Source of the DNA: Tretioscincus oriximinensis
Taxonomy: Eukaryota > Chordata > Lepidosauria > Squamata > Gymnophthalmidae
Assembly: GCA_022410635.1 (NCBI GenBank)
Contig: JAJVDF010000377.1
Coordinates: 986,478-1,050,477 of the forward strand
Direction of reading: 5' to 3'
Length of the DNA: 64,000 bases
Of this stretch, positions 1 to 8,614 are shown one piece after another. The notes beneath the pieces were generated by a model. It worked only from the letters and a program-made list of their open reading frames with translations. It did no database searches and was not told the DNA's origin. Position 1 is the stretch's first letter. Every line of letters begins with the position of its first letter. The position numbers and the translations under genes are program-made.

Positions 1-665
1 AGACATCTCAAGCAGGAAAAGATAAAAACTTCACTTGTTCTTCNCCACCACCACCCTGTGCAAATGGCAATTTAGGAATCCTACCTGTTGCTCCAACCTG
101 GGGACAGTATCAAGACATCCATCCTAGCAGTTATTGATANCCTTGGCTTCCATGAATTTGTCTAATCCTGTATCACCTAATACCACCACGTCTTGCAGAA
201 GTAAATTCTATACACCAGTTACTCTCTTGAATGAAAAAAGTACTTTCTTTTGTCTATCCTAACTTCTCTGCCTATTAGCTTCACACAATGCCCCTAGTTT
301 TAGTGTTGTGTGATAAAAGAAAACAATTTTCCTTTATTCACCTTATCCCTCCTGTGCATGATTTTATACATTTCAATCAGATCACCATCCTTCAAAGCTG
401 AAGAGGCCCCTTGATCATTCTAAGGTGGGGTGGACAGAATTATACATAGTATTCCAAAAGTAGCCTCACCGCAGATTTATAAAGAAGCAAAACAACACTT
501 GCTGACTTCTTTTCAATTCTCTAACATTGAATTTGCCTTTTTTTCACTGCTGCTGCACACTGGGTTGACACCTTCATTGAATTGCCCATCAACATCTCAA
601 GACTTCTTTCTTGTTCTGTCAGAGAAGGTTTGGTCTTCATCATTGCACAGACATAATTGCGGTTT
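1..665 (-). mobile_element. CR1-family LINE 3' fragment in NUDT5 intron
   Basis: On the minus strand this reads as the C-terminal reverse-transcriptase region and 3' UTR of the CR1 family seen better at 48110-49640. Shared phrases include the tract reading 'actggaatt...' around the intact copy's 49,300s and the 3' segment with 'gttgctcca'. It is old, with many indels, and the left end runs off the window. Confidence 0.75.
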
Positions 666-779
666 TTTGTACTGATGTTCATGACTTGCTTACATCCCTG
701 TGGCCTGTGGCAGCTCAGAATAGCGTATCAGAATGACAGTAGGTAANTTAAGACCACTTTCTGGAACAGAATAGGGTTA

Positions 780-1370
780 AATGCATACCAGGTCCAGAAT
801 GATCAAGGGTCTGGAGCACCTCCCTTATGAAGTCAGGCTGCAATGTCTGGGCCTCTTCAGCCTTGAAAGGCGACGTTTGAGAGGTGATCTGATTGAAGTG
901 TACAAAATCATGCATGGGATGGATAGGGTGAATAGAGAAAAATGTTTTCTCTATCACACAACACTAGGACCAGAGGGCACTCCTTGAAACTGATGGGCAT
1001 AAAAGTGAGAACAGACAAAGGAAAGTATTTTTTTACCCAGAGGGTCATCGGCCTGTGAAATTTATTTCCTGAATAGGTAGTGGTAGCTAACAGCTTGGAT
1101 AGTTTCAAGACAGGACTAGACAGGTTTATGGACACCAAGGGCATAAATGGGTACTAGGATGGATGTCTGGATGCTGCCTCTGGGATGGAGCAACAGGCAG
1201 GACTCCTTAAATACCATTTGCAGGGAGTCATGAACAGGAGCATATTTTGCTTTCCTCTGTTCGGACTGCCCAGGTACATCTGGTGGGCCACTGTATGATA
1301 CAGAATGCCGGACTAGATGGGCTCTGGCCCGATCCAGTATGGCTCTTTTTATGTTCTTATGTCATCTTTT
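780..1370 (+). mobile_element. CR1-family LINE 3' end, little diverged
   Basis: Nearly collinear with 49055-49640 of the longer copy. It starts at 'agaatgatcaagggtctgg' and ends in the 'cttatgttctta'-type terminus. It reads in frame for about 68 codons before a stop. Low divergence from the 48-kb copy suggests both belong to a fairly recent subfamily. It is 5'-truncated, as is usual for LINEs. Confidence 0.85.
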
Positions 1371-1689
1371 AATATGACTAAAATGTCCAAAGTAATTCAA
1401 CTGCAGAGAAGAGTACAGTGTTTGGGATAAATTGCACAATTTTATTTTTTAACCAGGATCTAGCAGCATTTTAAGGTACATTTTATACTAAGCTTACTTT
1501 ATTAGATGCATGGATAATTTAGGGATAATTTATATATAGCAATTTGTGTGTGATTAGCAATAAAAATGTATATAGATACGATGGTAAGGTAACATAATGA
1601 TGGTCATTATTGCATGTAATATTCAGAACTCAATACTATTGTACCCTGTAAAAGTTTTATCATAGCAAGTCTCTTTAAGGACACAGCCA

Positions 1690-1862
1690 TAAGCCTGGTT
1701 CATACTTGGCCTTATTCCAGAAAGTCTAATAAAGGGCCTGCTGTCCACATACCATTCCATGCTACCACAGGCTACAGCAAGGACCATAAAATATCAGNCC
1801 CTTTAGATCATTTGCTGGAACAGATTAGAATAAGGCCAAGTGCAAATCGGACCTTAGTCAGA
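1690..1862. mobile_element. MITE-like element with ~20-bp terminal inverted repeats
   Basis: The left end contains 'acttggccttattcc' and the right end its near-complement 'gaataaggccaagtg'. The internal part ('ctgctgtccacatacca') recurs at 2390-2480, 8690-8745, 9075-9140, 11470-11580, 17030-17110, 57795-57910 and 58240-58368, so this is an interspersed family. It encodes nothing and the transposase class is unknown. Confidence 0.55.
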
Positions 1863-2134
1863 TCATGCTAACCCTATGTAATGCTCTACAATGCTTTTTA
1901 CAACTTCTAATACTTTGGCACTCAATAGCTTCCAACATTAAACATTAACATTGCAGTGAAGAAAGAGGCTATGAAAAGATTTCTGATTGAAGAGAAACCA
2001 TTTTGCCAAGACCAGTTTTTAGATTTTCACAGTAGAAAACAGAATAAGAAATACTACATAGTTTTACTGGGATTTGGATAACATTATAAACTAGCTACTC
2101 TGAAATTCAATCCCCCAAAGAAAATACTCCTTAC

Positions 2135-2197
2135 CTCTTCTTTAATGATAGATTCTTGGGTAGATTTTGGAGCCTGGGTAGATGCTTCTGCTTCCAT
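2135..2197 (-). CDS. NUDT5: NUDT5 first coding exon (ADP-sugar pyrophosphatase), partial gene
   Basis: Coding part of a minus-strand exon spanning about 2238-2135. The ATG is at 2197 and 21 codons run to GAG at 2135, followed by a consensus donor (GTAAGG, from 2134 down). The acceptor is the AG complementary to 2239-2240. The peptide begins MEAEASTQAPK and ends SIIKEE. Human NUDT5 also has 21 residues up to its YIISEE segment, so length, ending and exon border fit. The exon lies before the Nudix domain, so no catalytic residue is visible. NUDT5 hydrolyses ADP-ribose and related ADP-sugars to AMP and sugar phosphate. The frame is open upstream of the ATG inside the exon, so the start rests on the human length match. 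Later exons must lie left of base 1; the 5' UTR exon was not located. Head-to-head position with CDC123 matches the known amniote order and raises confidence. Confidence 0.75.
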
Positions 2198-2849
2198 TTT
2201 GAGGGACGTTGGTCTGTCACCTCCAGCACAAAGTCCACCTGAGTCAAAACCAGAGTCAATATTTGCTTTTAGGATCAAATGAGAACACACACTGTTCCCA
2301 TTCTAAAATTGCAAGTTTTCCATCCAACATAAAATGCGACCCTCAAAACAAAGCGTACATTGGTATATGAACCATCTCCTTTTTTGCACTGGGCCTTATT
2401 CCAGATTACATCCTAGAATAAGGACCTGTCACCCACATACCAGTACAGGAAAGGTCTTACTGTTCTAGGACAAAGGTACGTTCCGGCAAAATTTTGCAAT
2501 TCTAAAAAGTCTAGTAAGAACTAAATCAGTTTATTGATTAAGCACCAAACTATTTGTAGAAAATGTTGCAATACAGCTGTGAGTTATACTTTACATCTGC
2601 AGCAGATACATTCGCAGTGGAAACTGTGTTCGAATCTCAATTATTTCACTATACTTGGATATTCTGGAATAAACATGGATATTTAAAAATAAATCAGCCC
2701 AAACAGTCAACTACAGTAATAAGCAATGTTTGGATGCAGCCGAAAGAAAAAACAGTAGAAGTCCACCTATGAAGCTGATGGGCAGTTGAGTCAGAATGGA
2801 CAAGTGGAAGTAGTTCTCACACAGAAGGTCATTGGTCTATGAGAAGAGA

Positions 2850-3130
2850 TATTTATTTACCCCCTAAATTTATTTCAGGGCACTTAACAATAAAAACCAA
2901 ATTAGCATATTAAAACAACAATATCTAAAAGTAGGGAAAAGCAGTTTTTTCAGCCAAAGGCCAGGTTAAAGAGGTACATCTTAAAGCGTTTTCTGAATGC
3001 AAAGATGGTGACTGACCAGCTCAAGGACTAGACTATTCCATAGTCTAGGGGCTGCCTTGAAAAACTATTCCAAGTTCCTACCCTCTTTGCCACTGGGAAA
3101 GGTGATAAAATCAGGAGAGCCTCCTTCACA
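2850..3130 (-). mobile_element. L2-like LINE 3' fragment
   Basis: Matches, on the minus strand, the 3' part of the L2-like LINE at 12035-12680: the 'ccaaaggccagg' tract, the 'ctattccatagtctaggggc' tract and the 'aggagagcctcct' tract occur in the same order. It is degenerate and has no open frame. Confidence 0.65.
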
Positions 3131-3640
3131 AATCTTAAAGTAGTGGCTGCAACCGGTCCAGATAGCTTTAAAGAAAGGGTTAGACAAATAAGACAAACTC
3201 ATGGAAGATAATTGAATCCATACCTGCTGGAATGGAACCTTAAGTGCTCCTCGTAAGTTGGAGGGACAAATGAGATACTNCTAGATGCCAATTACAACCA
3301 GTTGAGAGCAGTTGAAGGTTTTGCCTGTCTTTAGTCTGAGATGTCCTGAAGGAATGGGTAAATCACTGTGGGAGACAGATTGCTGGATTAGATAGGGTCT
3401 GTCATGATCTAGAACGGCTACTCTTACATTCTTACAGCAAAAAAACAGATTCATGGAGGTCACATGCATGGTATTGTTAAGACTGATGCCTAAGTACTGG
3501 TATCAGTTTTAAAGGCAGGGTGCCTCTAAATGCCATTCGAAGGGAATTGAAAGTGATGAAAGCTTTTGCTTAAGATGTACAGAATCTATTGGTGGGNCAC
3601 TTTGTGAAGTAGAATGCTGTATTAGATTAGGGTTCCCGTA
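3130..3640 (+). mobile_element. Degenerate CR1 LINE 3' fragment
   Basis: Carries recognisable CR1 3' landmarks in order: 'gatagctttaaagaaaggg', 'gtgcctctaaatgcc', 'ggtgggncactttgtga', and 'tagaatgctgtattagat'. An internal piece repeats the 3' region, so two old copies may be joined here. Confidence 0.5.
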
Positions 3641-4591
3641 TAAATCCAGACTAGACGAGGTGCCAGACATAAATAACAGCCAAGTATTAGCTTCCAGTTC
3701 TCTACTTTCTGGTAGAATTCATTTCCTCTTTTTAAAGTGTGTTTCTGCCTGCTTTTCAACACTATTTTTCACGAATGACAAGTGCTTATTACAAAAGGTT
3801 GGAAGTCCAGCAGCTTCATGAAGCTGGCAGTAGCATCAACAGCAATTTTTACCAAATATAAAAAAGTGAAACAGAGCTGCTGTTGTATTCTCAGCATGGC
3901 CTGCAGTACAGTCCAAACAGTGGCTGATCTCTATTGCCCAGTCTGCGTGGGCCCCATCTATATTCTTTCTACTAAATTCCAGTACTACGTGGGCAGTAAA
4001 ACAATGATAAACTGAAAAATTGGAGCACTAAACATTTGTTAAAGACTGATAGAATAAATGAAACCTACAAAAGTGAGAAATTATATAAACCCATTTTCCC
4101 ACCTCCCGTCTCAAAAAAAAAGGTCTATAGAACTTTAGAACTATAGACAAGACTATACCAGGTGCTGCTTTTAATTCCTGTAGGACTTGGGCAGCAAATA
4201 TTTTTTTCACACCCATTAAAGGTGCAATGATCTGTCCCGGCTTTTATGTGGGAAGTGTAAACCATATTGGTTGCAGCAACCTCTTCCAATAGAGATACCT
4301 TTAAATCATAGCAACCAAAACCCTTTGTGGCCATTTCGGCACTAGACTTTATTTGGGGATGTATCTTGGAACAGGGTTTTGCTACTCATATGCCAATGAT
4401 GGCCTGGAGCCGGCCATAATTAGGACTGCAATAAAAAAGCAGCGGAGCTGCAGCTATATTGTGTGCGTGAAAGAGGAAATTTTAGAGCGTGCAGCTTATG
4501 ACTGCAATGCTGAAATCTCTTTTCTACAACAATTAAAGCTACAGCTCCCCTGTCCTCCTTTTTTATGGCAACCCTAGCCCATAAGGCAGGT

Positions 4592-4846
4592 CATGAGCCA
4601 GTTTGGTGTAGTGGTTTGATTGCTGGACTCTTTATCTGGTAGTCCCCAGGTTCGATTCCACACTTCTCCAGGAAGCCAGCTGGGTGATCTTGGGCCAATC
4701 ACAGTTCTTAGAACTCTCTTGGCTTTGCCTACTTCACAGGGTGTCTGTTGTGGAGAAAACAACAAAAGCCANGTTGGTTGGCTTCCCNGAGACCTTCGGG
4801 TATAGGGCGGGGGATTTAAGTATAAATAAATAAATAAAATAAATAG
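4592..4846 (+). mobile_element. tRNA-derived SINE, family S1
   Basis: It has a tRNA-like head ('gtttggtgtagtggtt') with a perfect pol III B box GGTTCGATTCC at 4649-4659. A body follows ('agccagctgggtgatcttgg', 'tgtctgttgtggagaa'), then the tail 'accttcgggtatagggcgg' and an (AAAT)n run. The same structure recurs at 18417-18661 and 44179-44328, and on the minus strand around 45290-45935. The tail matches the 3' end of the local L2-like LINE (see findings). Confidence 0.8.
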
Positions 4847-5043
4847 ACTCCAACACTGCCATGTGATGGCAGCCCCTTATTCCAAAATAGATCCAAAAAT
4901 AAAGCCTAATAAAGTGCAGACTATGAAAATGGGAGCGACAGCAAATTCCTCCACCTCCTTCCTTTGCCATGTAAATGTAACCATGACAGAAAGTTCGAAT
5001 GGCGTAATCTCTCGGCGTTCCCTGCCGTGCAGTCAGCTCATGA

Positions 5044-5053
5044 TCTCGCGAGA
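5044..5053. promoter_or_regulatory. TCTCGCGAGA palindromic promoter motif
   Basis: An exact 10-base palindrome in a CpG-containing block (about 4990-5400) between the divergent NUDT5 and CDC123. The motif is known from CpG-island promoters, often bidirectional ones, and is linked to ZBTB33 (Kaiso) binding. Its place here suits the NUDT5-side promoter. The transcription start was not determined. Confidence 0.6.
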
Positions 5054-5873
5054 TTTGGATAGGGGGCCGTGAATCCAGCGCCTCCCCCTCTCAGGAAACG
5101 AAATAATATAACGCTCATGCGCTCACCTTTCCCTTTTTGACGGGCACGAGGGGTTTCCTTTCACAGTTGCCGCTCCGCCTGCTGATTGGCTAAAGGCTTC
5201 GCGAATTAGCAGCGGTAACGACGCTTGACAGGCTCCCACCTAGCCTGACACACTCGTGGGCTTCCCAAAGAAAAGGTTCTAACTCTATGGTACATGGAAT
5301 CAGTAGCCTGCCAATCCGAGCCGAGGTAACGACACACGCATGCGTACACGCTTCTTCTCTATCATGGTTTCTCGCGCAGCAGCGGCAGCTACGCCTTCCA
5401 TAGATCTTTTGAAACTATAAATGTAGAGTGATACGCTGTCCTCAATTACGAGGATTTTTTTTATGTTATTGCTCATCCTTCCAACTATAGAAATGCCATT
5501 AAAAGCAACTAGAAACCAACGTTAAACGCAAAATATTTTGTATACTCACTCATAGAGTCCAATAGAAGTTGCGTGCAGAAAAACGCAGGGAAAATGCAGA
5601 CTGATCGAGGATACTTATATAGTAACCTAATTTTAATCCGTAATGTTTTAAAAATGCCTGGAATCTGTCCTCTCTTCAGGCAGCCAAGCGCTGAATTTAG
5701 CAAAAGATTAAGGAAACTCCTTTTCGGGACAAATGCTGGTTAAACAACGACCATTAGTTTTACCATTACCATTTGTTGTAGTAGTTTTTGTAATCAGTAC
5801 CGTATAATAAAATAAATCATTCATTTCTCTATACTGATGGATACAAATACCCTTCCTCCCCTGATTGACTTCA

Positions 5874-6096
5874 TTGGACGACAACCGCGCTCGTCATAAC
5901 GCTAGCCCAATCGGAATCGAATATTTTTGTCCCGCCTTCTTTTGCCAGGTCTATATCTCGTCCAATAACCCCCTTGAGTTGAAGCTAAAAAATCCATGTT
6001 GGTTGCCAGTTGTGCTCTTATTGGACCACGGGCGTAGTTGTAAGTANCTTGTCCAATAAGAAAGAAGCCTGATGTTCCATCCCCATTTCCGATTGG
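5874..6096. promoter_or_regulatory. Cluster of six CCAAT (NF-Y type) boxes, probable CDC123 promoter
   Basis: CCAAT or its complement ATTGG occurs at 5874-5878 (-), 5907-5911 (+), 5962-5966 (+), 6020-6024 (-), 6053-6057 (+) and 6092-6096 (-). Two more lie at 5185 (-) and 5311 (+). Spacings are 33, 55, 58, 33 and 39 bp. Directly downstream is a GC-rich block (6110-6130). This is typical of a TATA-less housekeeping promoter bound by NF-Y. The position suggests the CDC123 start near 6,100-6,200, spliced to the exon at 8501. Confidence 0.6.
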
Positions 6097-6714
6097 CTCA
6101 GCTGTCCTCACGGGGGGCCGGCCCGCCCTTGAGTGACAGAAAGAGCAGCCGTCAACAGGGAAAGGTTTGCTTCACTTCTATTCACCATGCATGGAATGGG
6201 TAGTTAATAACTCGGCCTAATGCTTCACATTCGTGTTGAATTTGTTTTGTAATTTTGTGATCTCCTGTGGCTGCGCATCCACACGCGTTAAGAAAACAGT
6301 CCAAAGTCGTCTTGGAGGTGGTAATGTGTGGACAGTTGTGTTCTCTAATCCGCAATAAACCCCTGGCCTCTAACCCAGTTTTGGAGCTGTAGTGTGTGGA
6401 TACTACCACTCTCAAGCTACTTTTAAACCGTTTCTTTCTATATGTGTGGACGCAGCTTCACTGAAGTGTTAGGTAACCAGAATTTGGGGCCAAAAGATTC
6501 ATAATCTTAACCTCGCAGTGCCTTAGAGGCCAAAGCAACCTCAATCCAGACGCAACACAAATGCCAGAAAACAGCTTTTAAGTGGGGGTGGGGGCACTAG
6601 TGACCACACATACTGATTTCTCTAAATGGTTTTTGATTTGCTTTTATTATGCATGTATGTAGAGGAAGCAGCCTAACAAGAACAAGTTAACTGCAGCGCT
6701 TTAGAGTCTTAACA

Positions 6715-6765
6715 AGGAAAAGATGGGCAGCATGAACTTTCGTAGACAAGTCCACATCTCTCTGT
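6715..6765 (-). mobile_element. Fragment of inverted-repeat family H
   Basis: The minus strand reads 'cttgtctacgaaagttcatgc', the same core as the longer copies at 19841, 50042 and 55877. Only the central part remains. Confidence 0.5.
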
Positions 6766-6779
6766 CTGGTCTGTCTGGT

Positions 6780-7185
6780 CTGTCTGTCTGGTCTCTCGCC
6801 TGGGAGATGGGGTTTCGAAGCCCTGTGTGGGACGTGGGGAGGGCTGAGCACCGTCCACTAGCCTGTAGCTCTAGGCAACCCAGCTATTCGAAAGCATGAA
6901 TTGCAAGAAATTGCAATTGACTGCAAGTAGATACATGGGAACCACCACAGCCTGGTGGAGAAGATAGAATGGAAGCCTTCGGGCAAAATATATCCTTGTA
7001 GCTGCTTTGAGTCCCTTTGAAAGGTGAGAAAAGCAGAGTATAAGAACCAAGTTCTTCTTCTTTCTCCTCCTCCTCCTCCTTCCTTTCTCCTTTCTCCTTT
7101 CTCCTTTCTCCTTTCTCCTTTCTCCTTTCTTCTTGTTCTTGTTCTTCTTGTTCTTCTTCTTCTTCTTCTTCTTCTTTTCTTGCTA
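6780..7185 (+). mobile_element. tRNA-derived SINE, family S2, with expanded pyrimidine tail
   Basis: Starts with a decayed tRNA-like head ('gcctgggagatggggtttcg'). The S2 body follows ('tagctctaggcaacccag', 'ttgcaagaaattgcaattga', 'gaaccaccacagcctggtgg', 'aaaggtgagaaaagc'), then a long (CTCCTT/TCTTCT)n tail at about 7055-7180. The tail is the expanded form of the SINE's own TTC-rich 3' end. A 172-codon frame on the other strand is only its shadow. Confidence 0.75.
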
Positions 7186-7254
7186 GTCTTTAGGGTGCTA
7201 TGAGGTCCTCTTTTTAGATATTCTTCACCTGAATTAACATGGCTATTTTTTTTG

Positions 7255-7350
7255 AAATATGCAATTATTCCACTACAGTTGGATATTCTGGATAACAGTG
7301 TGCACATTATATGCAACCACAGTACTTTATTCTGATATATCCAAGTGGAA
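7255..7350. mobile_element. Short MITE with 'TTCCACTACAGTTGGATAT' type inverted ends
   Basis: The left end 'attccactacagttggatat' mirrors the right end 'atatccaagtggaataag'. Related pieces lie at 2640-2700 and 36725-36830. Non-coding and class unknown. A family-H tail lies directly left of it (about 7185-7258). Confidence 0.45.
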
Positions 7351-8149
7351 TAAGAAACCTCTCCACTTTCAGGCATTGTTTTTAAATGTAAAGATTAGAA
7401 ATGTGTTGCTAGAGCAAACAACCCAATATGTGTACAGCTGCTACATATTCTATGGAAGAACTCCTTGATGCTACTGATAGTGCAANCATAGTAGTTCCTT
7501 TCTATCAAAAGAGGCCTCGTTTCATAATGCTACTGACATCACCTTAAATAATTTGAATGTATTTCAAATTATTAGGTAACTTGTTAAATTTAAATTGTAG
7601 TTTTACAAATAATCTTTATCGTCTGTTCTGTTAAAATGCAATGCTTTTGACACAGCTTAAAATAAATAAAAAACTGTCTGAGACTTGCAGATACAGGATT
7701 GGATACAATAAATGAATAAAGAAGTGACATTGGGTGCAGCTTTAGTCTATGGCCTGTTATGCACTTGATCTTATTCTGTTTCAAAAAGTGATCTATGAGA
7801 ACTGCCATCTACATGTTATTCCTGACTAGGATATGCTCTGCTGTGGCCTTGCTAGCCCAGAATAGCATATGAAATAGAATGATACCAAGTGCAAATCAAG
7901 CCCACGAAAACATTTCTTGTTAATCTCTAAGGCACTATGAGGCCACCTTATTCTGATCCAGAATAATAAGGCTACTGCTCTGAATTCTAAATAATAAAAA
8001 NTCATGATCTCTAATAAGTTTATTGTCAGTGTTTCCTTCTGTATTATTGTGAAGAAAAATATTCATTCCAAAGCAAATCTTGGATGTCACTTCCAACCCT
8101 TGAGCTCTTTCTGATGGAGTTTCAAAAAAGAGATTCATGACTTCATAGT

Positions 8150-8332
8150 AGCTTACNATTACCAGATAAAATCCATAGATATTTGCATCTTTAATAGCTA
8201 TGGAAGGAAGGCATTTTCAACAGGTGCAGTACCTGCAAACCTTGAGTGTGAGGTGCATGTGAGTCGAAATCACTTTTTCCACACCCNTTAAAGTTGCAAA
8301 CTTCTATCTTGGATTTTATCTGGTAACCCTAT
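8150..8332. mobile_element. hAT-like MITE, TAGGGTTRCC-end family
   Basis: The left end 'ttaccagataaaatcc' and right end 'ggattttatctggtaaccct' are inverted repeats. The inside has the family phrase 'ctttttccacaccc' and 'aagttgcaaacttct'. Related copies occur at 15586-15733, 18725-18879, 46612-46742 and 56112-56256. Family ends of TAGGGTTGCCA type resemble hAT terminal repeats. Confidence 0.5.
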
Positions 8333-8500
8333 ACTGGCTGTATTCAANCATTTTCTTCCACTAGTCTGAAATTATGATAAGAAAATTGTAATGAGTGTTC
8401 AGGCAGACACCATTATTTGTTTACACCTGATATCCAATAATATCTCCTCCNCACCCTCCCAAATTTTCTTGAGAAGGCAGTAAAAATATTTCCCTTGCAG

Positions 8501-8614
8501 ATCTGGCCTTGAAGACTTCAAAGAAGAAACGTGTACAAGGATGAAGAAGGAGCAGGTCATAAACTGCCAGTTCTCCTGCTGGTACCCTCTTTTCAAGAGC
8601 CAGAGCATCCGTAG
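8501..8614 (+). CDS. CDC123: CDC123 exon with start codon
   Basis: A polypyrimidine-AG acceptor ('tatttcccttgcag') ends at 8500. The 5' UTR part is 8501-8540 and the ATG is at 8541. 24 codons plus AG run to the donor GTGAGG at 8615. The peptide [20 protein letters not shown] aligns with human MKKEHVLHCQFSAWYPLF. An acceptor before the ATG means at least one non-coding exon lies upstream. Confidence 0.92.

Larger units (their letters stand above)
2239..8500. other. NUDT5-CDC123 divergent region
   Basis: Contains the NUDT5 upstream intron, the shared promoter zone (about 4950-6200) and the CDC123 5' UTR intron. Outside the promoter it holds repeats listed separately. 3640-4590 carries old DNA-transposon debris with TAGGG..-type ends (3626 'tagggttcc', 4566 'ggcaacccta') and no coding signal. 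5400-5860 and 6180-6700 look unique or unclassified; 6230-6480 has repeated 'tgtgtgga' phrases. Non-coding 5' exons of both genes must lie here, but I could not fix their borders. Confidence 0.5.

Noticed and set aside
4649..4659. Possible genuine tRNA gene because of a perfect B box
   Set aside because: The head cannot be folded into a full cloverleaf by eye, and the sequence continues into a SINE body and tail seen at other loci.
6858..7376. 172-codon minus-strand frame with poly-Arg/Lys/Glu
   Set aside because: Antisense of SINE S2 and its expanded (TTC)n tail.
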